Shown: piece by piece, positions 15,290-23,229 of the stretch
Position numbering within the stretch: position 1 is the first letter of the stretch
How the letters are laid out: every line of letters starts with the position of its first letter
NCBI GenBank assembly: GCA_963740555.1
Contig: CAVUES010000004.1
Coordinates: forward strand, 1 to 25,161
Length of the DNA stretch: 25,161 nt
Reading direction: 5' to 3'
Source of the DNA: Mayfieldus sp963740555
GTDB lineage: Bacteria > Actinomycetota > Thermoleophilia > Solirubrobacterales > 70-9
Made by a program: the position numbers and the translations under genes
The notes under the pieces: model-generated
Databases searched by the model: none
The model's input: only the letters and a program-made list of their open reading frames with translations
Told to the model about the DNA's origin: nothing

Positions 15290-16798
15290 ATGTCAACCGA
15301 GATCACAACCATTGACCGTGGCCAGCGAGCGAACCCGGACGGCCGCGCCCGTTGGATCGCGCTCGTCGTCCTCTGTATAGGGATGCTGATGATCGTCCTC
15401 GACCAGACGATCGTCAACGTAGCCCTGCCCTCGATCCAGGATGACCTCGGCTTCACGCAGTCGAACCTCGCCTGGGTCGTCAATGCCTACCTGATCGCGT
15501 TCGGAGGGCTGCTCCTGCTTGCCGGACGCCTTGGCGATCTTCTCGGACAGCGGCGGATCTTCATGATCGGGTTGACGGTCTTCGTCACCGCCTCGGCCGT
15601 CTGCGGCTTCGCCGAGAGCCAGGTCGTGCTGGTCGCGGCGCGATTCATCCAGGGCGCCGGCGGCGCGATGACCTCGGCGGTGATCCTCGGCATGATCGTG
15701 ACGATGTTCCCGGAGCCACGGGAGCAAGCGAAGGCGATCGGCGTCTACAGCTTCGTCGCCGCCGCCGGGGCCTCGATCGGGTTGATGCTTGGTGGCGCGA
15801 TCACCCAGGCCGTCAATTGGCACTGGATCTTCTTCGTCAATCTTCCGATCGGGATCGCAACTGGGTTCCTGACGTTGCGGCTGGTCGCCCGCGATCGCCC
15901 GATCGGCGTCGGTCGTGGCGCCGACATCCCCGGGGCGGTCCTGATCGTCAGCGCCCTGATGCTCGGCGTCTACACGATCGTCGAGGCGTCACGCTACGGC
16001 TGGGGCTCGGCCCACACGATCGGCTTCGGCGCTGCTGCGCTCGCCCTGCTCGGGGCCTTCGTCGTACGCGAGGCGCGAGCGGAGAACCCGCTGGTCCCAC
16101 TGCGGGTTCTCCGGGTCCGCAACTCCGCCGGCGCCAACCTGATCGTCTCGCTGATGGTCGCCGGTCTCTTCGGGATGTTCTTCCTCGGTGCGATCTACAT
16201 GCAGAAGGTCCTCGGCTATGACGCTCTCGAGGTCGGCCTGGCGTTCCTGCCGGTCGCGGTTCTGATCGGCGCGCTCTCGCTCGTGCTCTCGGCCCAGCTC
16301 AACACCCGCTACGGCGCGCGGGCGACGCTCCTGCCCGGGTTGGGCCTGGTCGTCGCGGGGCTGCTCTGGTTCGCCCGGTCACCCGTCGACGCGACCTACG
16401 TGACCGATCTGCTGCCGGTGATGATCGTGTTCGGCGTCGGAGCAGGCCTTTGCTTCCCGTCGCTGATGACGCTCGCGATGTCGAGTGCCACCCCGAGCGA
16501 GTCCGGCCTCGCCTCCGGGCTCGTCACCACGGCGAGCCAGGTCGGCGGGGCGCTTGGTCTCGCGGTCGTGGCGACGCTGTCGTCGACGCGGACGAAGGAT
16601 CTTCTCGCCGCCGGGCACCCGCCGGCATCGGCGCTGACAAGTGGCTTCCATCTGGCCTTCCTCGTCGGCGCGGGGCTTGTCATCACCGCGATGGCGCTGG
16701 CTGCGACCGTGCTCGAGCCTGTCCTGGCGCCGTCCGGCGCCGCGGGCGATCAGGCGCACGCGCCCCCGCGGTCCGAGCCCCTGTCGGAGACGGCCTGA
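15290..16798 (+). CDS. MFS transporter, DHA2 (EmrB/QacA) family
   Basis: A 502-residue membrane protein with about 14 predicted helices. Markers: LDQTIVNVALPSIQDDLGF in helix 1 (motif D1 of the DHA2 group), GRLGDLLGQRRIF in loop 2-3 (motif A), RFIQGAGGAMTSA (motif B) and GASIGLMLGGAITQAVNWHW with WIFFVNLPIG (motif C and after). The protein is a proton-driven drug or metabolite exporter by family; the substrate is unknown. ATG start at 15290 lacks a strong ribosome site. No regulator gene (TetR or MarR) adjoins it; the kinase fragment lies upstream on the other strand. The final 25 residues are polar. Confidence 0.95.
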   Translation: MSTEITTIDRGQRANPDGRARWIALVVLCIGMLMIVLDQTIVNVALPSIQDDLGFTQSNLAWVVNAYLIAFGGLLLLAGRLGDLLGQRRIFMIGLTVFVTASAVCGFAESQVVLVAARFIQGAGGAMTSAVILGMIVTMFPEPREQAKAIGVYSFVAAAGASIGLMLGGAITQAVNWHWIFFVNLPIGIATGFLTLRLVARDRPIGVGRGADIPGAVLIVSALMLGVYTIVEASRYGWGSAHTIGFGAAALALLGAFVVREARAENPLVPLRVLRVRNSAGANLIVSLMVAGLFGMFFLGAIYMQKVLGYDALEVGLAFLPVAVLIGALSLVLSAQLNTRYGARATLLPGLGLVVAGLLWFARSPVDATYVTDLLPVMIVFGVGAGLCFPSLMTLAMSSATPSESGLASGLVTTASQVGGALGLAVVATLSSTRTKDLLAAGHPPASALTSGFHLAFLVGAGLVITAMALAATVLEPVLAPSGAAGDQAHAPPRSEPLSETA

Positions 16799-16907
16799 GT
16801 GCGGGCGCCTCACCCGACTGGGCCGACCTGCGAGCGCGAGAGTGGGTCGCTTCCGTGCGTCCAACCATGCGTCCAACTCGCGACTTCGAATTCCTTGTCC
16901 GCCTCAA

Positions 16908-16968
16908 AATCCGCGTGTTGGAACCGAGGAAATTCGTGCCTGGCGGAGCGCTCGCCAACACGCGGATT
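16908..16968. repeat. Perfect 14-bp inverted repeat
   Basis: AATCCGCGTGTTGG at 16908-16921 is the exact reverse complement of 16955-16968, separated by 33 bases that include an inner GAGCGCTC palindrome. It lies 110 bases past the MFS stop. It may be a terminator, a small mobile repeat or the ends of a decayed element. Confidence 0.6.
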
Positions 16969-17060
16969 CTTGACGCACCGACGCACAGTCGCGGTCCACC
17001 GCAGCCCAGGGCGCGCTCGCTCATCGCGAGCGATGGGATCGCCCTAGCGCTGCTGCTTTC

Positions 17061-17064
17061 ACGC
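17061..17064. repeat. Left target-site duplication ACGC
   Basis: ACGC directly before the left inverted repeat; the same four bases follow the right repeat at 18612-18615. Confidence 0.65.
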
Positions 17065-18611
17065 GAGGCTGTCGCGTAAATCCGGCCGATTCCGGCTGGT
17101 GGCGGTGAAACCGGCCCGATCTGAAAACGGCAGGGGCCTTTCGGCCTCCGATCAGGCTGCTGCGGCCGCCAGGTGGTGCCGGTGGAGCTTCAGGAGGTTG
17201 TGGGTGGCGGCGATCAGGCGCCATTCCGAGCACGCGGCCGCCCGGCCTCTTCGTTTGAAGCGCTCGATCCCTCGATTCGCCTTGATCTGGGCAAAGACCG
17301 GCTCGACCATCCACTTTCTTCGTGAGTAGAGATCGCCACCGGTCTCGGTGGCGATGGCTCTTCGCATGAAGTCGTAGGGCCCGCCGAGGCGCGTCTTTCG
17401 GGGGCGGTTGCGGGTGGTGTCGGGGGCGACGATCGGGGTCATGCCGCGCTTTCGGAGGGAATCGATGTGGCCGTTTGACCAGTAGCCGGCGTCGGCCAGC
17501 ACCACCCCGGGGCGCTCTTTGACGCCCGCTGCTTGGAGCTCTCGTTCGGCCGCGCCGACCATCGGGCGGAGCTGCTCGAAGTCGACGCCCTCGGTGGTGA
17601 TCTCGGCGGCGACGATGATCTGGCCCTCGGTCGTGACGGCCTGAGCGTTGTAGGCGGGGATGAAGTCGCGCCCGGACTTCATCCGCTTTGCGTCGGGGTC
17701 GGAGGTGTTGATCTTGCCGGCGGGAGCGGGCGCCAGCTTCGCCGGCTTGGGTGGTGAGCCCATCGCCTGCTTGCCGCGCTCGCGGACGCCCCGCTCGCGA
17801 TATGCCTCGTAGTCGCGGTTGGCCTGGCGCTCGGTCTGCCAGTCCTCGACCAGCCGTCGGCGGCAGAGCTCGAGGCGCTGCTCGCGGGCCTTTGGAATCG
17901 ACTCCTCTGCCTCGGCTCGCTCGGCGTCAAGGCGCTGCTTTGCCTCGCGAAGCCATGCTCGGCGGCCCTCGCGGCGGGCCAGATGCTCGGGTAGCTCATC
18001 CCCGCGAGCCTCGCCGTGGATCTCATCCTCGGCGGCGTCGATGCGGCCGGCCTCAGCGAGGATCTCGGCGGCGATCTGCTCGTAGCTGCGGCTGGCCCTC
18101 TCGGCGGCCATCGCGGCGAACTTGCTTCCGTCGACGGCGATCACCCCGACCTCAACCAGCCCTGCCTCGGCGCAGAGCCCGAGGACCTGGCCGAAGAGAT
18201 CGCCCAGGGCCCGCTCGTGGCGAACCCGGAAGCGGGCGATCGTGGCGTGGTCGGGAACCTGGTTTGCGCAGATCACCCGGAAGGCAACGTCCTCGCGGCA
18301 GCGGCGCTCGATCCCCCGTGATGAGCGCTCGCCGACCGCGTAGGCGTAGGCAAGCAGGGTCAGCATCATTTTCGGGTCATGGGCCGAGCGGCCGTGGCCG
18401 TCGGCGCGGTAGGAGACATAGAAGGTGTCGAGGTCGAGCTCCTCGATCGCCTCGATCACGAACCAGGCGAGGTGGTCTTCGTCTAACCAGTCGCGCAGGT
18501 CCGGCGGCATCAGAAGCGACTGGTCACGGTCACAGCTGAGGAAGTTCTGGGGCATGGGCCATTTTCTCGCTGCAAACGGACCGAAAAGCAGGGGGTTTGT
18601 GCGACAGCCTC
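17065..18611 (-). mobile_element. IS1182-family insertion sequence, complete
   Basis: About 1547 bases bounded by imperfect terminal inverted repeats: GAGGCTGTCGC at 17065-17075 and its complement at 18601-18611 are identical, and matching continues inward to about 18 bases with three or four mismatches. Both ends are flanked by ACGC (17061-17064 and 18612-18615), a 4-bp target duplication. The single transposase gene fills the element and is intact. Joining the flanks restores GCTTTC-ACGC-GAAAGC, a 6-bp stem with ACGC as the loop, so the insertion is in a hairpin. The family name rests on the transposase. Confidence 0.85.
17152..18555 (-). CDS. IS1182 family transposase
   Basis: A 467-residue DDE transposase with ATG start. 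N-terminal DUF772-type domain (about 15-125: DEDHLAWFVIEAIEELDL, then YAVGERSSRGIERRCREDV and PDHATIARFR). DDE catalytic core with D142 (VIAVDGSKFAA), a charged coiled insertion (about 155-270), D355 (VVLADAGYWSNG) and E418 (WMVEPVFAQIKANRG, the Y-x2-R-x3-W-MVEP type block). Full length with no frameshift, so it is possibly active. C-terminal tail RLIAATHNLLKLHRH is typical of the family. Confidence 0.95.
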   Translation of the reverse strand: MPQNFLSCDRDQSLLMPPDLRDWLDEDHLAWFVIEAIEELDLDTFYVSYRADGHGRSAHDPKMMLTLLAYAYAVGERSSRGIERRCREDVAFRVICANQVPDHATIARFRVRHERALGDLFGQVLGLCAEAGLVEVGVIAVDGSKFAAMAAERASRSYEQIAAEILAEAGRIDAAEDEIHGEARGDELPEHLARREGRRAWLREAKQRLDAERAEAEESIPKAREQRLELCRRRLVEDWQTERQANRDYEAYRERGVRERGKQAMGSPPKPAKLAPAPAGKINTSDPDAKRMKSGRDFIPAYNAQAVTTEGQIIVAAEITTEGVDFEQLRPMVGAAERELQAAGVKERPGVVLADAGYWSNGHIDSLRKRGMTPIVAPDTTRNRPRKTRLGGPYDFMRRAIATETGGDLYSRRKWMVEPVFAQIKANRGIERFKRRGRAAACSEWRLIAATHNLLKLHRHHLAAAAA

Positions 18612-18615
18612 ACGC
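18612..18615. repeat. Right target-site duplication ACGC
   Basis: ACGC directly after the right inverted repeat and before GAAAGC, matching 17061-17064. Confidence 0.65.
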
Positions 18616-19227
18616 GAAAGCGAAACCCCGCGCGGGCGTGCCCTGCCTTCGCTCTCTGATCGCCGTCGAGGAATTCGCGGGCGCTCGATCTTTCAGACCG
18701 CCTTCGTCGTAGGTGATCTCGAGGAAGGGCTTGAGGGATATTCCCCGGCCTTGAACGCAGGCGGGTGGCGCTGCTACACCCTCGGCGCTGAGGGTCACGA
18801 GGTTTGTGATTACCGCGGTGGGCCGACGACTTTCTCCTCGAGGCTGGCGCCGAACGAGCAGACGCCGCAGTTGGAGCTAATCAAGCACGACAAGGGCCGA
18901 TTTAGGACGCGGTCTCCCAACGAGGGGATCGTGCGCCGATCGCACGGGTCCGAGAGACTTGAGTCGCACCAGCTTTACCCTCCGCCGCGCCGGAGTCGAA
19001 GGTTTGAAACCCCCTTATCGCCGAACCCCAGACGTTTGGGGGGCAAAGGGGTCGCCCTAACCGGCACAGCTCGCGCTCCTCAGGCTCGCGAGGGGCCACC
19101 AACGATCCCACGAACCTGGCGCAGGCCTGCGCTTTGCACGCATGGAGGGCCCGCGTCCGCCTCAATGCATAGGCTCCCTGGCAAGGGAGGTACCCGTCGG
19201 AAAAGCCCCTACTGAAAGGTGGCACCT
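18616..19227. other. Gene-poor region right of the insertion sequence
   Basis: About 610 bases. Frames up to 154 codons exist on both strands but none has family resemblance, a ribosome site and sensible codon use together. A minus-strand stretch near 18700-18760 reads SLKPFLEITYDEGGL, which looks protein-like but is short and unassigned, so a decayed gene is possible. Small dyads are CGTGCG/CGCACG at 18930-18946 and CCCCA/TGGGG at 19026-19041. The right end must hold the promoter of the membrane protein. Confidence 0.45.
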
Positions 19228-19854
19228 GTGAGCTCCCAACGCCTCGCCCCGCTCAGTGGGATCGTCTTCGTCGCAGCGTTCATCGTCGGCTTCTTCGTGA
19301 TCAGCAATGGCGGCCCGCAGGTCACCGACTCGGCGCAGACGATCACCTCCTACTACGCCGACCATCATCAGAAGGCGGAGCTCACCGTGGGGGTCGTCGC
19401 CGTGGGCCTCGTATTCCTGGCGATCTTCATCGCCTTCCTCTACGGCCATCTGAGGGCGGCTGAGACCTCCGGCAATCTCTGGTCGACGCTGGTGCTGATC
19501 GGCGGAATTGCGGGAGTAGCGACATTCTTTGTCGCCGGTGGCGTCCATGTGGCGATCGCCGATGGCGGCACCCACGGCTTCGGCTCGGACGCGATGGTGG
19601 CGCTCAACGGTCTCGACAACAACATTCTCATTGCCTTCGTATTCGCGCTCGGGCTCATGTTGATCGGCGTGGCCGGTGCAACGATTACGACCGTGGCCCT
19701 GCCGAAATGGCTCGGCTGGGCGGCCCTGGTAATCGGAATCCTGTGCTTTACACCCGTCTGGTGGGCCGGCGCCGCCTTGGGCCTCATCTGGATCATCATC
19801 GTGAGCATCGTGCTGTCGCGGGCTGGCGGCGCCTCGCAGGGCGCCACCGCCTGA
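19228..19854 (+). CDS. Six-helix integral membrane protein, unknown function
   Basis: About 208 residues. GTG at 19228 is preceded by GAAAGGTGG with good spacing; an in-frame GTG at 19219 lies inside that site and is less likely. Six hydrophobic segments: about 9-27 (LSGIVFVAAFIVGFFVI), 52-75, 84-105, 131-152, 160-175 and 178-197. The loop after helix 1 reads SAQTITSYYADHHQKAEL, a pattern I know from a common actinobacterial membrane family without assigned function (DUF4386-like in layout). No partner gene close by on the same strand. Confidence 0.85.
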   Translation: MSSQRLAPLSGIVFVAAFIVGFFVISNGGPQVTDSAQTITSYYADHHQKAELTVGVVAVGLVFLAIFIAFLYGHLRAAETSGNLWSTLVLIGGIAGVATFFVAGGVHVAIADGGTHGFGSDAMVALNGLDNNILIAFVFALGLMLIGVAGATITTVALPKWLGWAALVIGILCFTPVWWAGAALGLIWIIIVSIVLSRAGGASQGATA

Positions 19855-20349
19855 TCGCGAGCCTCTCTTAGCCCGAGCCTAGGTGGGCGCCGGCCGCGCT
19901 GCCCGGGTCGCAGGCTGGCCGGGCTTGAGCCAGCCCGGGTTCCACGGAGACGTGCTTGGTTGGTTTGATGCGGAGGAGGCACGCTCGGCCCCGGTCTGGT
20001 CGCGCCTCCTTTGCGCGAGAAGCGGCAGCGGTTCTGATTCCTTCGAGTGCCATTCGGCAGAGGATCGCCCCTCGAATTCACCCCTCCAGCAGATCAACCG
20101 CCTCCTTCGAGGGATTCAGCCATTCGCAAGGGTCTCATCCCGGTCCAGGACCAAAGATTGCTTTCCCCCCGAGCCTCACCTAGACCCCAACCTCGACCCC
20201 CGACACACTACGCACCCTCCGGTGAGGCCTCATTTCGTGCCTGAATCGCCGAGTGTCTGACCTTCGGTGCGAAGGGGTCCTGAGCGGTCTTCGTCGGGGC
20301 GCCGGGCGGCCCATGTTGGCACGGCAAAGCCGTGCGTTTGGCCGCCCGC
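19855..20349. other. Intergenic region before the accessory island
   Basis: About 495 bases of GC-rich sequence with no convincing gene on either strand. Early on, a GGCTGGCCGGGCTTGAGCC-type dyad (about 19913-19936) lies behind the membrane protein gene and could end its transcript. The last 46 bases form the composite stem-loop described separately. No tRNA found. Confidence 0.45.
20304..20347 (+). promoter_or_regulatory. Two-part stem-loop directly before the sigma-factor start
   Basis: Outer stem GGGCGGCC (20304-20311) with GGCCGCCC (20340-20347); inner stem GCACGGC (20319-20325) with GCCGTGC (20329-20335) and an AAA loop. The structure ends two bases before the ATG at 20350, where a ribosome binding site would be expected and none is seen. 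It could control translation or be a terminator for upstream transcription. Both stems are perfect; the role is inferred. Confidence 0.5.
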
Positions 20350-20913
20350 ATGGACGCCCAGACGAAGTCATCCGCAGGACCCGAACGCGACCGAAATGCC
20401 CGCCTCTTGGAGGCACTCATTCGAAGCTCGGACCAGCTCCTTCGTCGGCATGCGCGCAAGCACGCCGAGCTACCGGAGGACGCTGAAGATGCGCTTCAGC
20501 GCGCTTACCTGCTCTTCCTGGAGCGCTACGACGGTCACTGGGAGCCTCTTCCCTGGCTCTATACGACGATCAAGCGCGAGGCATGGGCGCTTCGTCGGCG
20601 TGCCAGTCGCCGGCGCGAGCTGAGCCTCGACTCGCCCGGCCGCGAGGACGACGGCCAAGCGCTGTGCGAAACGATCGCCAGTGGCTCCTCCTCTCCCGAA
20701 GAGCGCGTCTGCGCGGAGGAGTCGCTTGCGCGGCGCCGCCGGGCCATCGCCGCGCTCAAGTCCGACCAGCGCCGGGCCCTGTGTCTATTCGGCCTCGGCC
20801 ATAGCTACACCGAGATCTGCCAGCTGACCGGCTGGACCTACACGAAGGTCAACCGGTCGATCGCCGAGGGTCGCGCCGAGCTTCGGCGACGGCTGGCCGA
20901 GGCGAGGGGCTAG
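20350..20913 (+). CDS. Sigma-70 family RNA polymerase sigma factor (small, ECF-like)
   Basis: A 187-residue protein from ATG at 20350 (a GTG at 20332 would add six residues but lies inside a stem-loop). Sigma region 2-like part about 28-90: LPEDAEDALQRAYLLFLERY then WLYTTIKREAWALRRRASRR. Variable linker about 91-125. Region 4 HTH about 131-183: AIAALKSDQRRALCLFGLGH, then YTEICQLTGWTYTKVNRSIAEGRAELRRRL. No anti-sigma gene adjoins. It stands 68 bases before the HTH-integrase pair on the same strand, so it could drive recombinase expression. Likely DNA-binding regulator of the island; confident for the family, not for the target. Confidence 0.85.
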   Translation: MDAQTKSSAGPERDRNARLLEALIRSSDQLLRRHARKHAELPEDAEDALQRAYLLFLERYDGHWEPLPWLYTTIKREAWALRRRASRRRELSLDSPGREDDGQALCETIASGSSSPEERVCAEESLARRRRAIAALKSDQRRALCLFGLGHSYTEICQLTGWTYTKVNRSIAEGRAELRRRLAEARG

Positions 20914-20981
20914 TTCGCCGCCCTCGCGACCCATCTCCTCGTGAGGCCGGATTTGGCCGCAATCGGCGAGGCAAAGCGCGC

Positions 20982-21242
20982 TTGCCGCGGACATCGACGG
21001 CGAAGCGCCATGCCCGCCGTCTCCCAATACCGCCAGCTCGAGTTGCCGCCTGCGAGCAATGCCCCCCCTTCTTCACCGAGCGCACGCTCGCCGATCACCT
21101 GGCGGTCTCGGATCGCACCGTGCGCACCTGGATCCGTCGAGGCGAGCTCGCCTCCTACAAGCTGGGCGGCTCGCGACGGATCGACCCGCGCGATGTCGAG
21201 ACCTTCCTGGCCGCGCGGCGGGAGAACGGAAGGGCGGCATGA
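20982..21242 (+). CDS. Excisionase-like helix-turn-helix protein
   Basis: An 86-residue frame from a TTG at 20982, the only ordinary start codon in this frame. Residues about 29-80 form a MerR/excisionase-type winged HTH: FFTERTLADHLAVSDRTVRT, WIRRGELASYKLG, then RRIDPRDVETFLAARR. Such proteins act as excisionases or directionality factors next to tyrosine recombinases. Its TGA overlaps the integrase ATG (ATGA, 21239-21242), so the two are translated together. The N-terminal 28 residues are poorly defined; the true start may be further in or at a rare codon. Confidence 0.8.
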   Translation: MPRTSTAKRHARRLPIPPARVAACEQCPPFFTERTLADHLAVSDRTVRTWIRRGELASYKLGGSRRIDPRDVETFLAARRENGRAA

Positions 21243-22326
21243 GGCGGCGCGAGTCGCCGATCAAGCGCGTCAACCCCTCAGGCGAGCTGGTCTGGGTCGC
21301 CCGCTACACCGGTCGCGATGGCCGCCGGCGGATCGCCAAGCCGCCCTGGAACGACGGCAAGGGCACCTTCGATCGCAAGCGTGAGGCGCAGCAGGCGATC
21401 GACGAGGCTTACGAACGCTCAGACCGCGCTGAGACGGTCGGCCAGTTCTTTGCGACCTGGACCGATCGCTTCCCGCGCTCTGAACGCACCAACGCGACCA
21501 ATGAGCACCGCATCAGCCGCGTCCTTGACGTGCCGCTGGAGGGTGTCGCTCTCCGCGATTGGCCGTTTCGCGATCTTCGCCGCCGCCACGCCTTGGCGCT
21601 CATCTATCACCTACTCCGGTTCCAGGGTCGGGCAGCGACGGGTGCCCGGGGGATTCTCGCCACGCTCTCTGCGATGACCGAGGACGCGATCACCGACGAG
21701 ATCGCAGAGTCAACCCGTTCAAGGGCCTGCGGGTTCGCGCTAACGACCCCCGCGCGCGGAAGGCGCCGCGGGTGCAGCGCGTATTCAGCTTCGGCGAGAT
21801 GCACCGGTTCGCGGCAGCGGCCGGCAAATGGGAGCCGATGGTCCGCGTGTTCACCGACACCGGCATGCGTCTCGGCGAGGTCCTGCCGCTGCGGCGCGAG
21901 GACTTCGATGGCAAGACGTTCGTTGTGCGGCGCACGGCACATGAGGGAGTGGTCCTCGAGGGAACGAAGACCGACCACGGCGCCGACTCGCCCGGTCGGG
22001 TCGTTCCCTGCCCGCCCGGGCTGGCTGCGTTGATCGAGGCCATGCCGTCGCGGATCGACACCGACCTGCTCTTCCCGACCCCGACCGGCAAGCTCTGGCG
22101 CGAACGGAACTTCTACCGCGATGTCTGGTACCCGGCCCAGCAAGCGTCGGGCATCGACATCCGACCGCACGAGTGCCGCCACTCTTACGTCTCGCATCTC
22201 CGCGCCGCCGGCGTCAACGACGCCGACCTGGCCGAGATCGCTGGCCATCGGGTCGAGACGATGATCTCGCGCTACACGCATCCGCTGCGGCGGAGCTTCG
22301 ACGAGATCCGGAACGTGATCGGCTGA
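21239..22326 (+). pseudogene. Tyrosine recombinase (integrase), disrupted by a frameshift
   Basis: The ATG at 21239 opens a frame with an Arm-type N-terminus (GELVWVARYTGRDGRRRIAK) and a SAM-like core-binding domain (TVGQFFATWTDRF through AMTEDAITDEIAE). At about 21707-21709 homology moves to the -1 frame (VNPFKGLRV), which runs to the TGA at 22326. The catalytic half is complete: Arg (codon 21868, TGMRLGEVLPLR), His-x2-Arg (22168 and 22177, PHECRHSYV), His (22246, AGHRVETM) and Tyr (22273, ISRYTH). One deleted base (or two added) explains the break; no slippery heptamer is visible, so programmed shifting is unlikely. Either a dead integrase or a sequencing error. Sits in an operon-like order after the HTH gene. 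Confidence 0.85.
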
Positions 22327-22334
22327 GGGGCCCT

Positions 22335-22605
22335 GTGAGTACAGCTGGTAGCCTGTTGTCAATTGTCAACACCCTCACGGGTTCTGCCGATGAGCATCCG
22401 AACAAGACGATCCGCGGCGCACTCAAGTTCGCTGTTGAGCGGGGTTGGCGGATCAAGAAGAGCGGGCCGCGTGCCCACTCGTGGGGAAAGATGTTCTGCG
22501 GTTCAGGATGCATCGCCTCGATATGGGGGACTCCCCGCAGCCCGGAGAAACCATGCGAGGCAGCTGCGGAAGGCGGTTGTGAGATGCCCGCATCAGGAGA
22601 CATGA
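22335..22605 (+). pseudogene. HicA-like toxin-type small protein, frameshifted near its end
   Basis: From GTG at 22335 the frame gives a protein with NKTIRGALKFAVERGWRIKK, GPRAHSWGKMFC and CIASIWGTPRSPE. This is the pattern of a common small-protein family with HicA-like layout (basic helix, ERGW strand, His, Cys pair, STPRNPE). The family then normally ends NHARQLRKAV-x-RC. Here that ending (NHARQLRKAVVRCPH, stop TGA at 22603-22605) is in the +1 frame, because a run GAGAAACC at 22545-22552 has one A too many. If the A is removed, the stop overlaps the next gene's ATG as ATGA (22602-22605). With it, the frame reads on into the next gene. The toxin role is inferred from layout and pairing. Confidence 0.65.
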
Positions 22606-23180
22606 CTCAGATGGATGCCTACAACTTCACGCTGATCCTTGGCGGAGACGTGGTCTCCGACGAAGTCCTGGACCGCCTGTTCGAAGCGGGACTCGACGAC
22701 GGCACATTCGGTGAGATCGACGGCATGCCTTTCGCTGAGTTCGATCGAGAGGCACCGAGCTTCGAGGAAGCCGTCGTCAGCGCGATCCAGGGCATCGAGC
22801 GCACGGTGCCAGAGCTCCCGGTCATCCGAGTGGCGCCGGACGATCTCGTCACCGCCGCTGCAATCGCCCAACGAACTGGCCGAACCCGGCAGAGCATCAA
22901 TCAGCTGGTCGCCGGCGACAGAGGACCGGGCGGCTTTCCGACGCCGGTTGCTCACGTGGACGCAAAGACGCGCGTCTGGCGCTGGACTGAAGTGAGCGAG
23001 TGGTTCGAGCGGCTTGATGGAGAAGCCGATACCGAACGGCGCCGGATCGCCGAGTTCGTGGCGGCAGTCAACGGGGCCCTGGCCTCTCGGCATCATCTCG
23101 AGCGTCTGGCTGCGCTCAGCCACAGCGAGGAAGCGTTGAGCGCCGCTCTTGGACTAGTTCGCTCCGAAGCTCAATGGTGA
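22602..23180 (+). CDS. Antitoxin-like HTH protein paired with the HicA-like gene
   Basis: A 192-residue protein from ATG at 22602 (MTQMDAYNFTLILGG). N-terminal alpha/beta part about 6-68: VLDRLFEAGLDDGTFGEIDG, FAEFDREAPSFEEAVVSAI. HTH-like part about 80-112: LVTAAAIAQRTGRTRQSINQ then GDRGPGGFPTP. Third part WRWTEVSEWF. I know this layout from conserved bacterial proteins coded next to the small ERGW/STPRNPE proteins. By analogy with HicB it would bind the partner and the promoter. In the present sequence the frame is continuous with the frameshifted upstream gene, so a fused product of about 281 residues from GTG 22335 is possible. Overlap ATGA with the restored upstream stop supports this start. 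Confidence 0.75.
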   Translation: MTQMDAYNFTLILGGDVVSDEVLDRLFEAGLDDGTFGEIDGMPFAEFDREAPSFEEAVVSAIQGIERTVPELPVIRVAPDDLVTAAAIAQRTGRTRQSINQLVAGDRGPGGFPTPVAHVDAKTRVWRWTEVSEWFERLDGEADTERRRIAEFVAAVNGALASRHHLERLAALSHSEEALSAALGLVRSEAQW

Positions 23181-23229
23181 ACTTCATCGCGATCATCGTC
23201 CGTCGCTACGGTGCGATGAGCTTGAAGCC

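Larger units (their letters stand above)
16799..17064. other. Intergenic region between MFS gene and insertion sequence
   Basis: Contains two dyads: a 14-bp perfect inverted repeat at 16908-16921/16955-16968 (33-base loop), and a 7-bp stem CGCTCGC/GCGAGCG at 17014-17032 with a 5-base loop. Either could end transcription from the MFS gene. No coding frame here resembles a known family. Confidence 0.5.

Noticed and set aside
17751..18539. 262-codon plus-strand frame opposite the transposase
   Set aside because: Arg/Pro-rich mirror of a complete transposase gene.
19000..19020. GGTTTGAAAC looked like a tRNA T-loop
   Set aside because: The tRNA consensus is GGTTCGAATCC; no acceptor, D or anticodon stems can be drawn around it.
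18751..19215. 154-codon plus-strand frame after the insertion sequence
   Set aside because: No ribosome site, odd residue make-up and no family signal; not supported as a gene.
21700..21715. Programmed -1 frameshift in the integrase gene
   Set aside because: No X-XXY-YYZ slippery heptamer at the shift point (GCAGAGTCAAC); a mutation or sequencing error is simpler.
22350..22372. TTGTCAATTGTCAA near the integrase end as an attachment site
   Set aside because: It is a short tandem repeat within the toxin-like reading frame; no second copy was noticed on the other side of the island.
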